64,000 bases of DNA from Zymobacter sp047495495 (GTDB lineage Bacteria > Pseudomonadota > Gammaproteobacteria > Pseudomonadales > Halomonadaceae): assembly GCF_047495495.1 (NCBI RefSeq), contig NZ_CP179930.1, forward strand, positions 806,001 through 870,000. Reading direction: 5' to 3'. Shown piece after piece: positions 9,772-19,433 of the stretch (position 1 is the stretch's first letter; each line of letters opens with the position of its first letter). Under the pieces are notes generated by a model. That model had not been told where the DNA came from, made no database searches, and saw nothing but the letters and a program-made list of their open reading frames with translations. The translations under genes were made by a program, and so were the position numbers.

Positions 9772-11065
9772 TGTGCTTGCCGACCTTGACGGGTCGGCAG
9801 AGCCTCTTCTCGAGACGGTAGTCGAAGCCTTGGCTTCGCTGCCGTCTTGCTGTTCTCGGCTATGGGTCGCGCTGTCTGGCGGCTGCGATAGCATCACACT
9901 GCTTCATTGCACCGCGCGCGCGCTGCGCCTGAAGCCTTCTTGCTCGCTTGAACTTCATGCTCTGCATGTCAATCATCAGCTTCAGGATGCGGCGGCTGAT
10001 TTCGAACGCTTGTGCCGTTCCACTTGCGCTGAATGGGGTATCACGCTGCACATTGAGCGCGTGACGATTGATATCGACGCGGACGGTGGGCCTGAAGCGC
10101 AGGCGCGCGATGCACGGTACGCTGCCTTTATGAAAGTGCTGCGCGAGGGTGATGTGCTGTGGATGGCGCACCATGCCGATGATCAGGCTGAAACCGTGCT
10201 GCAGCGGGCCATGCGAGGCAGTGGCATCGCAGGCATAGCCGGTATGCCTGCCCTGCGGCCATTGGGCAGGGCGCTGCTAATGCGACCGCTACTGGCGCAT
10301 CGTCGTCGAGTGCTCGACGCATACGCGCACTGCTATGGCCTTCAGTGGTGTGATGATCCCTCCAATGCCTCGTCGCAGTACGATCGCAACTATCTGCGTC
10401 ATCAGGTCATACCATGTCTGAGTGAACGCTGGCCGCAAGCGGTCGCTGCGCTGGGGCAGGTGGCTACGCATGCGCGTGAAGCGCACGAACTGCTGGAGAT
10501 GATGGCTGATCGACAGCTGGCGCAGTGGCCTAAAGCCCCCCAGCAGCTGCCGATCGACGCCCTCTCTACAATGGACGATAGTGAGGCGCGCCTGATGATA
10601 CGGCGTGCATTGGCACATCAGGGAATTCCGATGCCGCCACGCGCTCGGCTTGAGACGGTGCTGGCGCAGTTGAAGGTCGGCCATGGGCATGTCCACTGGC
10701 CCGGCGGTGAGGTGCGGTTGTGGCAAGGTACCTTATATCTTGCGGCCAACTCTGCCGATGATGCTGTTCTGTCGAGTGCGACAATCGACGCCTATGCTCA
10801 ATGGCGGGTCGAACCGCTTGCCGGAGGTGTCTCGTGTGATGTGCGCTTTGTCGCGCGCGAGGGCGGCGAGCGCTTGAGGGTCAACGGTTGTCGTCGTTCG
10901 ATTAAGGCCCTCTTTCAGGCCCGCGGTGTGCCGCCATGGCTGCGCGAACGTTTCTGGATCGCGTGGGCGGGTGAGACTCCCGTGGCACTGGTATCCGATA
11001 CCGATGCTATCGTGGCGGATGGGTGGCATGCTTGGCGTGACGAAACCGTCTGCGGACGCGAATAA
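9755..11065 (+). CDS. tilS: tRNA(Ile)-lysidine synthase TilS
   Basis: Converts C34 of the CAU-anticodon tRNA-Ile to lysidine, so the tRNA reads AUA as Ile. The N-terminal PP-loop ATP pyrophosphatase motif is 'ALSGGCDS' (the usual form is SGGxDS). 'AHHADDQAETVLQRAMRGSG' and 'DDPSNASSQYDRNYLRHQ' are further family motifs. A helical middle and a C-terminal domain with 'RVNGCRRSIKALFQARGVPPWLRER' complete 436 residues. The ATG lies inside the end of accA; a GTG at 9773 is an alternative start. Confidence 0.94.
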   Translation: MAPCPDVLADLDGSAEPLLETVVEALASLPSCCSRLWVALSGGCDSITLLHCTARALRLKPSCSLELHALHVNHQLQDAAADFERLCRSTCAEWGITLHIERVTIDIDADGGPEAQARDARYAAFMKVLREGDVLWMAHHADDQAETVLQRAMRGSGIAGIAGMPALRPLGRALLMRPLLAHRRRVLDAYAHCYGLQWCDDPSNASSQYDRNYLRHQVIPCLSERWPQAVAALGQVATHAREAHELLEMMADRQLAQWPKAPQQLPIDALSTMDDSEARLMIRRALAHQGIPMPPRARLETVLAQLKVGHGHVHWPGGEVRLWQGTLYLAANSADDAVLSSATIDAYAQWRVEPLAGGVSCDVRFVAREGGERLRVNGCRRSIKALFQARGVPPWLRERFWIAWAGETPVALVSDTDAIVADGWHAWRDETVCGRE

Positions 11066-11682
11066 AAGGGGGATGATGGGTGTCGTCTGGCTGTCGACAA
11101 TGTTCCGAAACAGAAAATTGCGTTCAGAACTTGCACTTCCAAGATTCCTTGAATAACATCAGAGCATCCATCTGTTTAAAAACATCTTCAACGCTTCGGC
11201 GCGCATTTAAGTCACCGATATCCATTGGTACTGCCGAGCCACTCTCGTTTCCCTTTGCCACTCTCCCTCTGAGCTTACGTCTGTTTTCAGGCGTCAGGCG
11301 AGGCTATATGAAACCGAGGCGGTTTACTCGCTCGTCGCAAGCATGTCACGTCCGCTCGAGACCTGTCCGGCATGATGAGGTCACCACTGTTGATGGCATT
11401 CGCTCCGTCTGGCGTCATCGCCACGATAACGGCATTTACATGGCGTTTGTTCGCCGTGTGCCCGCGGTTGCTCTCGTTGACCGGCTCGCTGTCCAGACAG
11501 CCAATGCCGTGGTATCGACCACAGCAGGTTCAAGAGGATTACCTCGGGAATCACATGACGCTCCTGTTGAGTGTGTGTGGCTTCCCGCTCGCACGCTTCA
11601 TGAGTCGTGTGCTTTCTAGGCCCACCGTCTCGTTTTCTTTCATGCTCATGCTGAAGCTTTCAGCTCTTTCCTATAGACGCCA
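11066..11682 (+). promoter_or_regulatory. rho: 617-base leader upstream of rho
   Basis: No recognised gene lies between tilS and rho. Neither trxA nor another gene seen beside rho in relatives is present. Open frames exist, but their translations have no family character. rho is autoregulated by Rho-dependent termination in a long leader in E. coli; a similar role here is inferred from position and length only. Confidence 0.45.
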
Positions 11683-11686
11683 ATGA
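11555..11686 (+). other. Possible leader ORF ending on the rho start
   Basis: An open frame (open from 11372; in-frame ATGs at 11555, 11600 and 11642) ends with TGA overlapping the rho ATG as ATGA at 11683-11686. The peptide is hydrophobic/basic and matches no family I recognise. The rho ATG has no purine-rich Shine-Dalgarno in the preceding 20 bases, which would fit translational coupling. This may be chance. Confidence 0.25.
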
Positions 11687-12942
11687 ACCTTACCGAACTC
11701 AAGCAAAAAGCCGTTACTGAGCTACTCGACATCGCTCAGGATATGGGTATCGACAACGTTGCCCGTACGCGCAAGCAAGACATCATCTTTGCCATCCTCA
11801 AGAAGCACGCTAAAAGCGGTGAAGACATCTATGGCGATGGTGTGCTGGAAATTCTGCAGGACGGCTTCGGCTTCCTGCGCAGCGCCGATAGTTCCTATAT
11901 GGCTGGCCCGGACGATATCTACGTCTCGCCGTCGCAGATCCGCCGCTTTAACCTGCGCAAGGGTGACAGCATCTCCGGCAAGATTCGTCCGCCGAAGGAA
12001 GGCGAACGCTACTTCGCCCTGCTGAAAGTCAACCAGATCAACTTTGATCGCCCCGAAAACGCCCGCCACAAAATCCTCTTCGAAAACCTGACGCCGCTGT
12101 TCCCTGATGAACGTCTGGTCATGGAAATTGGTAACGGTTCCACCGAAGACATCACTTCTCGTATCCTCGACCTGACCGCTCCGATCGGTAAGGGACAGCG
12201 TGGTCTGATCGTGTCGCCGCCGAAAGCCGGTAAAACGATGATGATGCAGAACATCGCCAATGCGATCGTGCGCAACAATCCTGAGTGCTACCTGATCGTG
12301 CTGCTGATCGACGAGCGTCCCGAAGAGGTGACCGAGATGTCACGTACGGTACGTGGTGAAGTGGTCGCGTCCACCTTTGATGAGCCGCCGGCACGCCATG
12401 TCCAGGTTGCCGAGATGGTCATCGAAAAGGCCAAGCGCTTGGTCGAACATAAGAAAGATGTCGTGATCATGCTCGACTCCATCACGCGTCTGGCCCGTGC
12501 TTACAACACCGTCGTGCCGTCCTCCGGTAAGGTGCTGACCGGTGGTGTCGATGCTCACGCGCTCGAAAAACCGAAACGCTTCTTTGGTGCGGCACGTAAC
12601 ATCGAAGAGGGCGGCAGCCTGACTATCCTCGCGACCGCACTGGTCGATACTGGCTCCAAGATGGACGAAGTTATTTTCGAGGAGTTCAAAGGGACCGGTA
12701 ACATGGAAGCGCACCTCGACCGCAAGCTGGCCGAAAAACGCGTATTCCCGGCCATCAACATTCGCCGTTCCGGTACGCGTCGTGAAGATCTGCTGTGCAG
12801 CGAAGATGAAATGCAACGCATGTGGATTCTGCGCAAGCTGCTCAACCCGATGGAAGACGTGGCGGCTACGGAATTCCTTATTGATCGCTTGAAAGATACC
12901 AAGACCAATATCGAGTTCTTCGAGGCCATGAAGCGCCGCTAG
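11683..12942 (+). CDS. rho: Transcription termination factor Rho
   Basis: Hexameric RNA-dependent ATPase/translocase that ends transcription. 419 residues, the standard length. The N-terminal helical and cold-shock-like RNA-binding domain starts 'MNLTELKQKAV' and includes 'YGDGVLEILQDGFGFLR'. The Walker A is 'SPPKAGKT', Walker B is 'VVIMLDSITRLARAYN', and the Q- and R-loop region follows. The next gene is ubiD, 43 bases on. Its own ribosome site is weak. Confidence 0.97.
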   Translation: MNLTELKQKAVTELLDIAQDMGIDNVARTRKQDIIFAILKKHAKSGEDIYGDGVLEILQDGFGFLRSADSSYMAGPDDIYVSPSQIRRFNLRKGDSISGKIRPPKEGERYFALLKVNQINFDRPENARHKILFENLTPLFPDERLVMEIGNGSTEDITSRILDLTAPIGKGQRGLIVSPPKAGKTMMMQNIANAIVRNNPECYLIVLLIDERPEEVTEMSRTVRGEVVASTFDEPPARHVQVAEMVIEKAKRLVEHKKDVVIMLDSITRLARAYNTVVPSSGKVLTGGVDAHALEKPKRFFGAARNIEEGGSLTILATALVDTGSKMDEVIFEEFKGTGNMEAHLDRKLAEKRVFPAINIRRSGTRREDLLCSEDEMQRMWILRKLLNPMEDVAATEFLIDRLKDTKTNIEFFEAMKRR

Positions 12943-12985
12943 AACAGAGTGCACGGATGATGCTGGCCTGTCAGGAGGACGCCGC

Positions 12986-14458
12986 ATGAAGTATCGGGAT
13001 CTGCGTGATTTCATCGCCCATCTTGAGCGGGAAGGGGAGCTGAAGCGGGTGACCGCCGAAGTTGATCCCTATCTCGAAATCACGGAAATCTGTGATCGCG
13101 TGCTGCGTGCTGGCGGCCCTGCGTTGCTGTTTGAAAACGTCAAGGGCAGCGATATGCCCGTGCTGGCGAACCTGTTCGGCACCCCGCGTCGAGTGGCAAT
13201 GGGCATGGGGCAGAACGACGTTTCCGCACTGTGCGAGATCGGTGAGCTGCTGGCGTGGCTGCGCTCACCTGAGCCGCCGACGGGCATCAAGGACGCATGG
13301 TCGAAGCTGCCGCTGCTCAAGAAGGTCATGAGCATGGGGCCGAAGAAGGTTCGCCGTGCAGCGTGTCAGGAAGTGGTGCTGGAAGGCGATGACGTCGATC
13401 TCGATCGTCTGCCCATCCAGCACTGCTGGCCGGAAGATGCTGCGCCGCTCGTGACGTGGCCGCTGGTCATCACCAAAGGTCCTCATCGCAAACGTCAAAA
13501 TCTTGGCATCTACCGTCAGCAGAAGCTTGGCAAGAACAAGCTCATCATGCGCTGGTTGTCGCATCGCGGCGGCGCCATCGACTTTCAGGAATGGCAGAAA
13601 GCTCACCCGGGCGAGCCGTTCCCGGTCGCTGTAGCGCTGGGGGCCGACCCCGCGACCATTCTGGGCGCCGTCACGCCCGTTCCTGACAGTCTGTCTGAAT
13701 ATGCCTTTGCTGGACTGCTGCGCGATGCGCGTACCGAGCTGGCCAGTTGTGGGCATGCTGACTTGCAGGTGCCGGCATCGGCGGAAATCGTGTTGGAAGG
13801 GTTCATCTATCCCGATGAACTGGCGGAGGAAGGGCCGTTCGGTGATCATACGGGCTACTACAATGAAGTGGACCGTTTTCCCGTCTTTACGATCACGCGC
13901 ATCACCCACCGTCGCGATCCGATCTATCATTCCACCTATACGGGACGTCCACCGGACGAGCCTGCTGTGCTGGGCGTTGCACTCAACGAAGTGTTTGTGC
14001 CAATCCTGCAGCAGCAGTTTCCCGAGATCGTCGATTTCTATCTGCCGCCGGAAGGTTGTTCTTATCGGATGGCCATTGTCTCAATCCGCAAGCGCTATCC
14101 GGGACATGCCAAGCGCGTCATGATGGGCGTATGGAGCTTCTTGCGCCAGTTCATGTACACCAAGTTCATCATCATCGTGGATGAAGACATCAATACGCGC
14201 AGCTGGCAGGACGTAGTGTGGGCAATCACGACGCGGATGGACCCCGTCCGCGATACCGTGATGGTCGAGAATACCCCGATCGACTATCTAGATTTCGCTT
14301 CCCCCGTCAGTGGCTTGGGGTCAAAGATGGGGTTGGATGCCACAGATAAGTGGCCGGGTGAAACTGACCGCGAATGGGGAAGACCGATCACGCGCAATGA
14401 CGATATCGTCAAGCGGGTCGATGAGCGTTGGGCAGAATACGGCATTTTGCCTGACTGA
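12986..14458 (+). CDS. ubiD: 3-octaprenyl-4-hydroxybenzoate decarboxylase UbiD
   Basis: Prenylated-FMN-dependent decarboxylase of ubiquinone synthesis (needs the UbiX product as cofactor). 490 residues, family length. Conserved 'EEGPFGDHTGYYNE' carries active-site acids, and the N-terminus 'MKYRDLRDFIAHLEREGELKR' is typical. A strong AGGAGG lies about 8 bases before the ATG. A flavin reductase gene follows on the same strand, a ubiD-fre pairing known from other gammaproteobacteria. Confidence 0.95.
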   Translation: MKYRDLRDFIAHLEREGELKRVTAEVDPYLEITEICDRVLRAGGPALLFENVKGSDMPVLANLFGTPRRVAMGMGQNDVSALCEIGELLAWLRSPEPPTGIKDAWSKLPLLKKVMSMGPKKVRRAACQEVVLEGDDVDLDRLPIQHCWPEDAAPLVTWPLVITKGPHRKRQNLGIYRQQKLGKNKLIMRWLSHRGGAIDFQEWQKAHPGEPFPVAVALGADPATILGAVTPVPDSLSEYAFAGLLRDARTELASCGHADLQVPASAEIVLEGFIYPDELAEEGPFGDHTGYYNEVDRFPVFTITRITHRRDPIYHSTYTGRPPDEPAVLGVALNEVFVPILQQQFPEIVDFYLPPEGCSYRMAIVSIRKRYPGHAKRVMMGVWSFLRQFMYTKFIIIVDEDINTRSWQDVVWAITTRMDPVRDTVMVENTPIDYLDFASPVSGLGSKMGLDATDKWPGETDREWGRPITRNDDIVKRVDERWAEYGILPD

Positions 14459-14489
14459 GCGTGCGCGCTTCTGTATAGGGGACACCGTG

Positions 14490-14520
14490 ACTGCCAGCTA
14501 TTGCTGGCAGTTGTTGTATT
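14490..14520 (+). terminator. Hairpin between ubiD and fre
   Basis: ACTGCCAGC / GCTGGCAGT, a perfect 9-base stem with a TATT loop, is followed by a U-rich stretch (TGTTGTATT). It is a possible weak terminator or attenuator before the flavin reductase. Confidence 0.5.
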
Positions 14521-14565
14521 CATCGGCAGTCCATCTGCTGTGCCATTCATGACAGGATGTTATCC

Positions 14566-15303
14566 ATGACACATGCCACTGTGACACCTCGTACCGTACG
14601 CTGCCGTGTGGTCGAACGTCAGCCATTGAGCCAAGAGGTCACACGGATCTGGCTGCAAGGGCCTGAATCACTTCGCTACCAGCCCGGGCAGTATCTGGAA
14701 ATCCAGGCGAGCGTGGAGGGGGAGACGCGTTGGCTGCCCTTCTCGATCGCCAACGCGTGTACGCATGATGGGCGTTTGGAATTGCACGTCCAGTTCCAGT
14801 CAGTAAGCGCAGCGCTGGCCGCACTGGCACACCAGCTTGATGCGGAGTCGCCTCTGGCTGTGCGCTTGCCCAAGGGCGAGTGCGTACTGCAGGAAGATGA
14901 TGACCGTCCCTTGCTGTTAGTGGCCGCCGCGACCGGTATGGCGCAGATGAAGGCCATAGCAGAGGCGGCCTTACAGCGCTATCCGCAGCGCCAGGTCGAT
15001 CTGTGGTGGGGCGCGCGCGGTGCTGATGACCTGTACTTGCATACTCACCTGCGGCAGTGGGCCGCGGAAACGCCAGCACTTTCCTACTTCCCCGTTGTCG
15101 AGCAGGCGGGAGAACACGATATAGGTGGCGTCGTGGCACGCATCGATGATGCCTTGATCCAGCATGTTCAGACGCATCGTCACTACAGCATTTTTCTGTC
15201 GGGGTCACCGGGCATGGTATACGGCGTCGTGGATTCTCTGGCGTCTATTGAACCGATGACCGAGCAGGTGTTCTCGGATGTCTTCAGCTATGCACCGCGC
15301 TGA
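14566..15303 (+). CDS. fre: NAD(P)H-flavin reductase (Fre-like)
   Basis: Ferredoxin-NADP reductase-fold enzyme that reduces free flavins with NAD(P)H. 'RWLPFSIANA' is the flavin-binding (R-x-x-F-S) site, 'AAATGMAQMKAI' the nucleotide-binding loop, 'DLWWGARGADDLY' the following strand, and the C-terminus has 'FLSGSPGMVYGVVD'. The ATG at 14566 is preferred to 14557 because ACAGGA lies 8 bases before it. It sits next to ubiD, so it may supply reduced flavin for prenyl-FMN formation (inference). Confidence 0.86.
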   Translation: MTHATVTPRTVRCRVVERQPLSQEVTRIWLQGPESLRYQPGQYLEIQASVEGETRWLPFSIANACTHDGRLELHVQFQSVSAALAALAHQLDAESPLAVRLPKGECVLQEDDDRPLLLVAAATGMAQMKAIAEAALQRYPQRQVDLWWGARGADDLYLHTHLRQWAAETPALSYFPVVEQAGEHDIGGVVARIDDALIQHVQTHRHYSIFLSGSPGMVYGVVDSLASIEPMTEQVFSDVFSYAPR

Positions 15304-15742
15304 TGCTTTTCGGATATGCCCAATAGGTTGAGTTCCAATACGAAACGATGGCGTGGTAAGGTAAATCATGTCCGATAGGTAAGGCATGAACGAGCAAGCG
15401 GGACGCTAGTAGCACTTGAGATGAAAGTAGTGTGCATTGAGCATGTTTTAATATGAGAAACATACTGTAATACATTGATATATTAATGCTTTATGCATTA
15501 ACACTGCGTCTCTTGGCTCTGAAAAGAGGATACTGTAACCGTGCGCTTGATTAGGGGACGGGTATGTGGATACTAGCGTTACACAGCAGTAGGGAGCATG
15601 ATCAGGCAAGTTGAGGTAAACTTCTCTGCACCTATGCAGTGCCAAGGGGTGTCGGGCACGGCCGCTGGATATGACAACGGGCAGTGGTTTCCCACTGCCC
15701 GTTAACGTCACGGCGACGCGATTTTCGATCTGTCGATGCTTA
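15304..15742. other. Intergenic region, fre to dps
   Basis: No gene is seen in this 439-base gap between convergent genes. It is more AT-rich than its surroundings around 15440-15510 and holds a small hairpin (TTAATGC-TTTAT-GCATTAA, 15483-15501) and the larger inverted repeat at 15676-15703. A small RNA is possible but not supported by more than this. Confidence 0.4.
15676..15703 (-). terminator. Terminator-like hairpin for dps/fre
   Basis: AACGGGCAGTGG / CCACTGCCCGTT is a perfect 12-base stem with a 4-base loop, 40 bases beyond the dps stop and between convergent genes. There is no strong U-tract on either side, so termination may be Rho-dependent or weak. Confidence 0.5.
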
Positions 15743-16273
15743 TCAGGCTTGCAGATGCGCTTCGATGAACCACAGGTTGCTGTCCAGCGTACGAGATACG
15801 CCTGTCAGCAGGTCAGCCGTGTCGGCATCGCCCAGTTCATCGGTTTCGTCGATGCTTTTGCGGACTTTTGCAGCAACTCCTGCATAGTGATCGGCCAGCG
15901 CTTTCAGGTGGTCTTCCACTTTGTGGATGGTTGCCGGATAGGCTGCCAGAGACGTGTTTTCAGCGACGTTCTGGACCGTACCGAAGGCAGTGCCGCCCAG
16001 CTGTACCAGACGCTCTGCGGTTTCATCTACGTGAGCATCAATGCCGCTGCGGAAGCCGTCGAGCATTTCGTGAACGCCGATGAAGTTTTTGCCTTTGAGG
16101 TTCCAGTGCGCTTGCTTGATGACCAGAGACAGGTCGATCAGCTCGGCCAGACGGGCATTCATGATGGCAACGATCTGGCTACGCTGCTTTTCAGGGATGT
16201 CATTGCGGGTCGGGAACAGACGGGTCGCCGTTGCTTTGGCGTCTTTGAGATGGCTGGTTTTTGCACTGCTCAT
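15743..16273 (-). CDS. dps: DNA-protecting ferritin-like protein Dps
   Basis: Forms 12-mers that bind DNA and oxidise Fe(II) with H2O2, protecting DNA in stress and stationary phase. From the ATG at 16273 (AAAAGGAA 7 bases upstream) it has 176 residues. The inter-subunit ferroxidase ligands are all present: H56, H68, D72, D83 and E87 in 'QAHWNLKG...VHEMLDGFR...DETAE'. The Lys-rich N-terminus is the DNA-binding tail. The frame stays open far upstream without family similarity. Confidence 0.95.
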   Translation of the reverse strand: MSSAKTSHLKDAKATATRLFPTRNDIPEKQRSQIVAIMNARLAELIDLSLVIKQAHWNLKGKNFIGVHEMLDGFRSGIDAHVDETAERLVQLGGTAFGTVQNVAENTSLAAYPATIHKVEDHLKALADHYAGVAAKVRKSIDETDELGDADTADLLTGVSRTLDSNLWFIEAHLQA

Positions 16274-16901
16274 GGGAATGTTCCTTTTCAAAAGTGTGTC
16301 CTGAATAGGCGATGCTGTCGATAACCCAAGCATCCTGCCTTGCTTAGAAAGATGGCGCTGAATAGGGGAAACATCAACCCCTACAAAAACGGAAAATAGT
16401 GCAGAACACGCTGCATTTCCTAAGAAGCCTACTGCAATGAGCCGGTTAAGGGTTATGTAATCTGTCAATGGTGGCAATAGTCTGCGGTGAACGCTTCTCT
16501 GGGGCCGCTTTCCGCAGACCGGCATCAAGTCCTGCAATCGACGGTGCGCCTAGTGTCTGGCGAGGGTATGCACTGACGGTACGCGGGGGAGGGAATTGTA
16601 ACTTTTCTGTAATAACTGTGGTGGGCCTCATGGGCAGGTATTAAAGTACCCAAGGCCCTGTACGTATTTTCCCCGCTTCTTCAATTGGATCTGAGTAAGG
16701 GGAAAGGTGTCACCATGCCGCGTACAGCTTTTTTCCTAATGAATCATGCAATGATATGAGCCAGGCACAGGACGTTGCCGGAACGCTGACTTTCAGGAAG
16801 GGGGGTCAATCGACCATCCGGCGACGATGTCCTGGCGATGATGACAGGCCTATGACAGCAGAATGTGTCGGTAGCGCCTCAAAATGACGACAGGGCGAGC
16901 G
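16274..16901. promoter_or_regulatory. Divergent promoter region, dps / rstA-like
   Basis: This gap of about 630 bases between the divergent dps and response-regulator genes has no convincing gene. It should hold both promoters. I could not identify a clear OxyR, IHF or PhoP site by eye. Confidence 0.4.
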
Positions 16902-17609
16902 ATGGAGTGTGCTTTGGAAAACGATCATATCCTGATCATCGAAGATGATGAGCGGTTGGCCGCTCTGACCAAGGAATATTTGGAAGGGAGCGGTTTCAAG
17001 GTCAGCGTTGAACATGATGGCAGTCGTGGCGTGAAGACCATCCTGTCACTGCGGCCGGATCTTGTCATTCTCGATCTTATGTTGCCGGGGGAAGATGGCT
17101 TGTCTATCTGCCGCCGCGTACGCCCCCAGTATGCCGGTCCGATCCTGATGCTGACTGCCCGCACGGATGACATGGATCAGGTGCTGGGATTGGAAATGGG
17201 CGCAGATGACTACGTCCCGAAACCTGTACCTCCCCGTGTTCTGCTTGCACGCATGCGCGCGCTTCTGCGCCGTTCGGAAACCGTGGAAACGGCACCTTCC
17301 GATGCCCGCCTAGAGTTCAAGGATCTGGTAGTGGATGCGGGAACGCGCGAAGCCTGGCTGAACGCCGAACGTATCGATCTGACCAGTGCCGAGTTCGATC
17401 TGCTATGGTTGCTTGCATCCAACGCGGGGCGAGTACTCACTCGAGAAGAGATATTCTCGGCGCTGCGTGGCATCAAGTATGACGGACAGGATCGTTCGAT
17501 CGACGTCCGAGTGTCACGTATTCGTCCCAAGATCGGCGACGACCCGCATCATCCGCAGCGTATCAAGACGGTACGCAGCAAGGGCTACCTGTTTGTCAGA
17601 GATGCTTGA
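16902..17609 (+). CDS. rstA: OmpR-family response regulator (RstA-like)
   Basis: Receiver domain with acidic pocket 'IEDDE' (residues 13-17) and phospho-acceptor D58 in 'VILDLMLPGEDG', then a winged-helix DNA-binding domain ending 'RIKTVRSKGYLFVRDA'. 'GPILMLTARTDDMDQVLGLEMGADDY' and the 'PKPVPPRVLLARMRALLRR' linker resemble E. coli RstA. The ATG at 16902 has ACAGGG 6 bases before it; 16884 is the alternative. The sensor kinase begins on its last stop-codon base, so the two form an operon. Confidence 0.88.
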   Translation: MECALENDHILIIEDDERLAALTKEYLEGSGFKVSVEHDGSRGVKTILSLRPDLVILDLMLPGEDGLSICRRVRPQYAGPILMLTARTDDMDQVLGLEMGADDYVPKPVPPRVLLARMRALLRRSETVETAPSDARLEFKDLVVDAGTREAWLNAERIDLTSAEFDLLWLLASNAGRVLTREEIFSALRGIKYDGQDRSIDVRVSRIRPKIGDDPHHPQRIKTVRSKGYLFVRDA

Positions 17610-19261
17610 TGTCTTATCTGAAACGCCCAGTGCTTGCTGGTTATCGACGCTTCATCCTGTTGGTTGTCTTGATTCTGACCCTGGCAGCCTCGGCCTTCTG
17701 GTACTGGGAGTCCTGGAGGGCCCAGCACTACCGTGAGCAGACGGCCAGCATGCCCATGGCGCTCCTGTCGTATATGCTGGAAGGCAAGCAGCCTTCCGAG
17801 CAGGCGCACTGGGTGGCGGTGTGGGGCCAACGGTTGGGTGTCGATCTGTCGCTTATTGACGAAGCCACGCTGCACTTCAACTATTTCCAGCAACGGCGGC
17901 TAGACAGTCTACAGACCGTTGTGGAAGCCAGCGATAACGGCTGGCGTCTCTTTCACCTGTTGCCCGATGGGCGTCAGGTGCTTGTGCTGGACACCATTTC
18001 CTTCACGGAACGTCAGCCCATCATTCTCATGCAACTGCTGCGTGAGTGGATTGAGCAGCAACCGCCCAAGGCGCGCGATGCGCGTTTCGATCGACTACGT
18101 CTGACCAGTGACTGGCCGATGCAGATGGGAAGCGAGTCGCTTTCCACCATGACGCCCGAGCAGCGTGAGCAGCTTAGCGCGCATCAGATCGTGACCTCGA
18201 TCTCCGCTAAGGGACCGTCGCTGTCGATGTATGCGTTGCTCAACGATGGCCATTGGATTGCGGCAGGACCGATCACGTTCTACACCGCGACGCCGATCAT
18301 GCCTGTGGTGATGCTACTGATAGCTTTGGGTGTCTTGCTGGTGGCGATGGGGTGCTGGCTTATTTCTATCCGGCAGCGACGCTTCGCGCGTCTGCAGCGG
18401 GCGGCCGAGCGCATTGCGCGGGGTGATTTCACCTATCGTGTGCCTGTCGACTTCCATGATCCGTTTCACCCGTTAAGCCATGCTATCAATGCCATGGCGG
18501 AGCAGGTGCAGGCGTCGCTCAGTGCGCAGCAGGATCTGATTCAGGCGGTATCACACGAGTTCCGTACGCCGGTGGCGCGTATTCGCTTCGCGTTGCAGAT
18601 GGTGGCGGATATCAGTGAGTCCGAGGCCATCCAGCGCCAGCTCAGCGACATCGACAATGATATCGAAGCCATTGACCACCTGATGGACGAGATCCTGACC
18701 TATTCGCGCCTGGAAAGCTCGGCAGGGCAGCTGCCGCTGGCCAAGGAGTGGATCGAAGCACATGAGCTGATCAGTGATCTGATTGAGCAGCTGGCGGTAC
18801 GCTATCCGCATATCGAGGTGCGCATGAAAGGGCGGGCCGTACTGTGGGTGCTGGCCGATCGGCGCTATCTGAAACGTGCACTGCTCAACGTGCTGTGCAA
18901 TGCATGCCAGTATGCTGAGGAGCAGGTTGAGGTTCGTCTGGCCTATATCCGCAGCGTGGCGTGCATCCAGATCGACGATGATGGGCCAGGGATTCCTGCC
19001 AGTAGCCGTAACAAGGTATTCAAACCGTTCGTGCGTCTGGACGGTAGCCGCACGCGCTCGTCGGCCCCTAATCCGTTCTCAAGCGGGCATGGGCTCGGGT
19101 TGGCCATCGTCTCCAAGATCGTGGCTTGGCACGCCGGTCGGCTAATTATCTCTTCTGCGCCCAGTCTGAACGGCGCACGCTTCTCCATGCTAATCCCTAC
19201 GCCCCCTCAGGATGCCAAGGGGCAGGAACAGCAGGCGCTGTTGCCGCGCGTCAGCCGCTGA
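17609..19261 (+). CDS. rstB: Sensor histidine kinase (RstB-like)
   Basis: Inner-membrane kinase of 550 residues and partner of the preceding regulator. It has two membrane segments (about 13-32 and 230-255) around a ~200-residue periplasmic domain, then a HAMP linker ('ERIARGDFTYRVP'). The H-box is 'AVSHEFRTPVARIRF' (His near 315), N-box 'NVLCNACQYAEE', and the G-boxes are 'DDDGPGIP' and 'GHGLGLAIVSKI'. The ATG overlaps the rstA stop (TGATG), so translation is coupled. The input signal cannot be read from the sequence. Confidence 0.88.
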   Translation: MSYLKRPVLAGYRRFILLVVLILTLAASAFWYWESWRAQHYREQTASMPMALLSYMLEGKQPSEQAHWVAVWGQRLGVDLSLIDEATLHFNYFQQRRLDSLQTVVEASDNGWRLFHLLPDGRQVLVLDTISFTERQPIILMQLLREWIEQQPPKARDARFDRLRLTSDWPMQMGSESLSTMTPEQREQLSAHQIVTSISAKGPSLSMYALLNDGHWIAAGPITFYTATPIMPVVMLLIALGVLLVAMGCWLISIRQRRFARLQRAAERIARGDFTYRVPVDFHDPFHPLSHAINAMAEQVQASLSAQQDLIQAVSHEFRTPVARIRFALQMVADISESEAIQRQLSDIDNDIEAIDHLMDEILTYSRLESSAGQLPLAKEWIEAHELISDLIEQLAVRYPHIEVRMKGRAVLWVLADRRYLKRALLNVLCNACQYAEEQVEVRLAYIRSVACIQIDDDGPGIPASSRNKVFKPFVRLDGSRTRSSAPNPFSSGHGLGLAIVSKIVAWHAGRLIISSAPSLNGARFSMLIPTPPQDAKGQEQQALLPRVSR

Positions 19262-19433
19262 TCGTGGTTGGCGTGCGGGCAACACTCTCGCCTGCGTGAT
19301 CTCCCTCTCTTCTGTTCCTACCTTCCTCTCTTAGTGCCAGTAGGCATGTTCTTATAGCGATGTGCCGTATACCGTGCGCCTCTGCATTGGCGCTACACTA
19401 ATTCTGATTCATGCGCAGACGTTGCGCCGTCCC

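Noticed and set aside
9755..11065. SGGCDS instead of SGGLDS in the TilS PP-loop as a sign of inactivity
   Set aside because: The x position in SGGxDS is variable in PP-loop enzymes; the rest of the protein is intact.
11080..11619. 179-codon frame in the rho leader
   Set aside because: No ribosome site, no recognisable motif, and Arg/Ser/Val-rich composition typical of a chance frame in this genome.
15304..15742. Small RNA gene
   Set aside because: Only two hairpins and AT-richness are visible, with no clear promoter-terminator pair; kept as an intergenic description.
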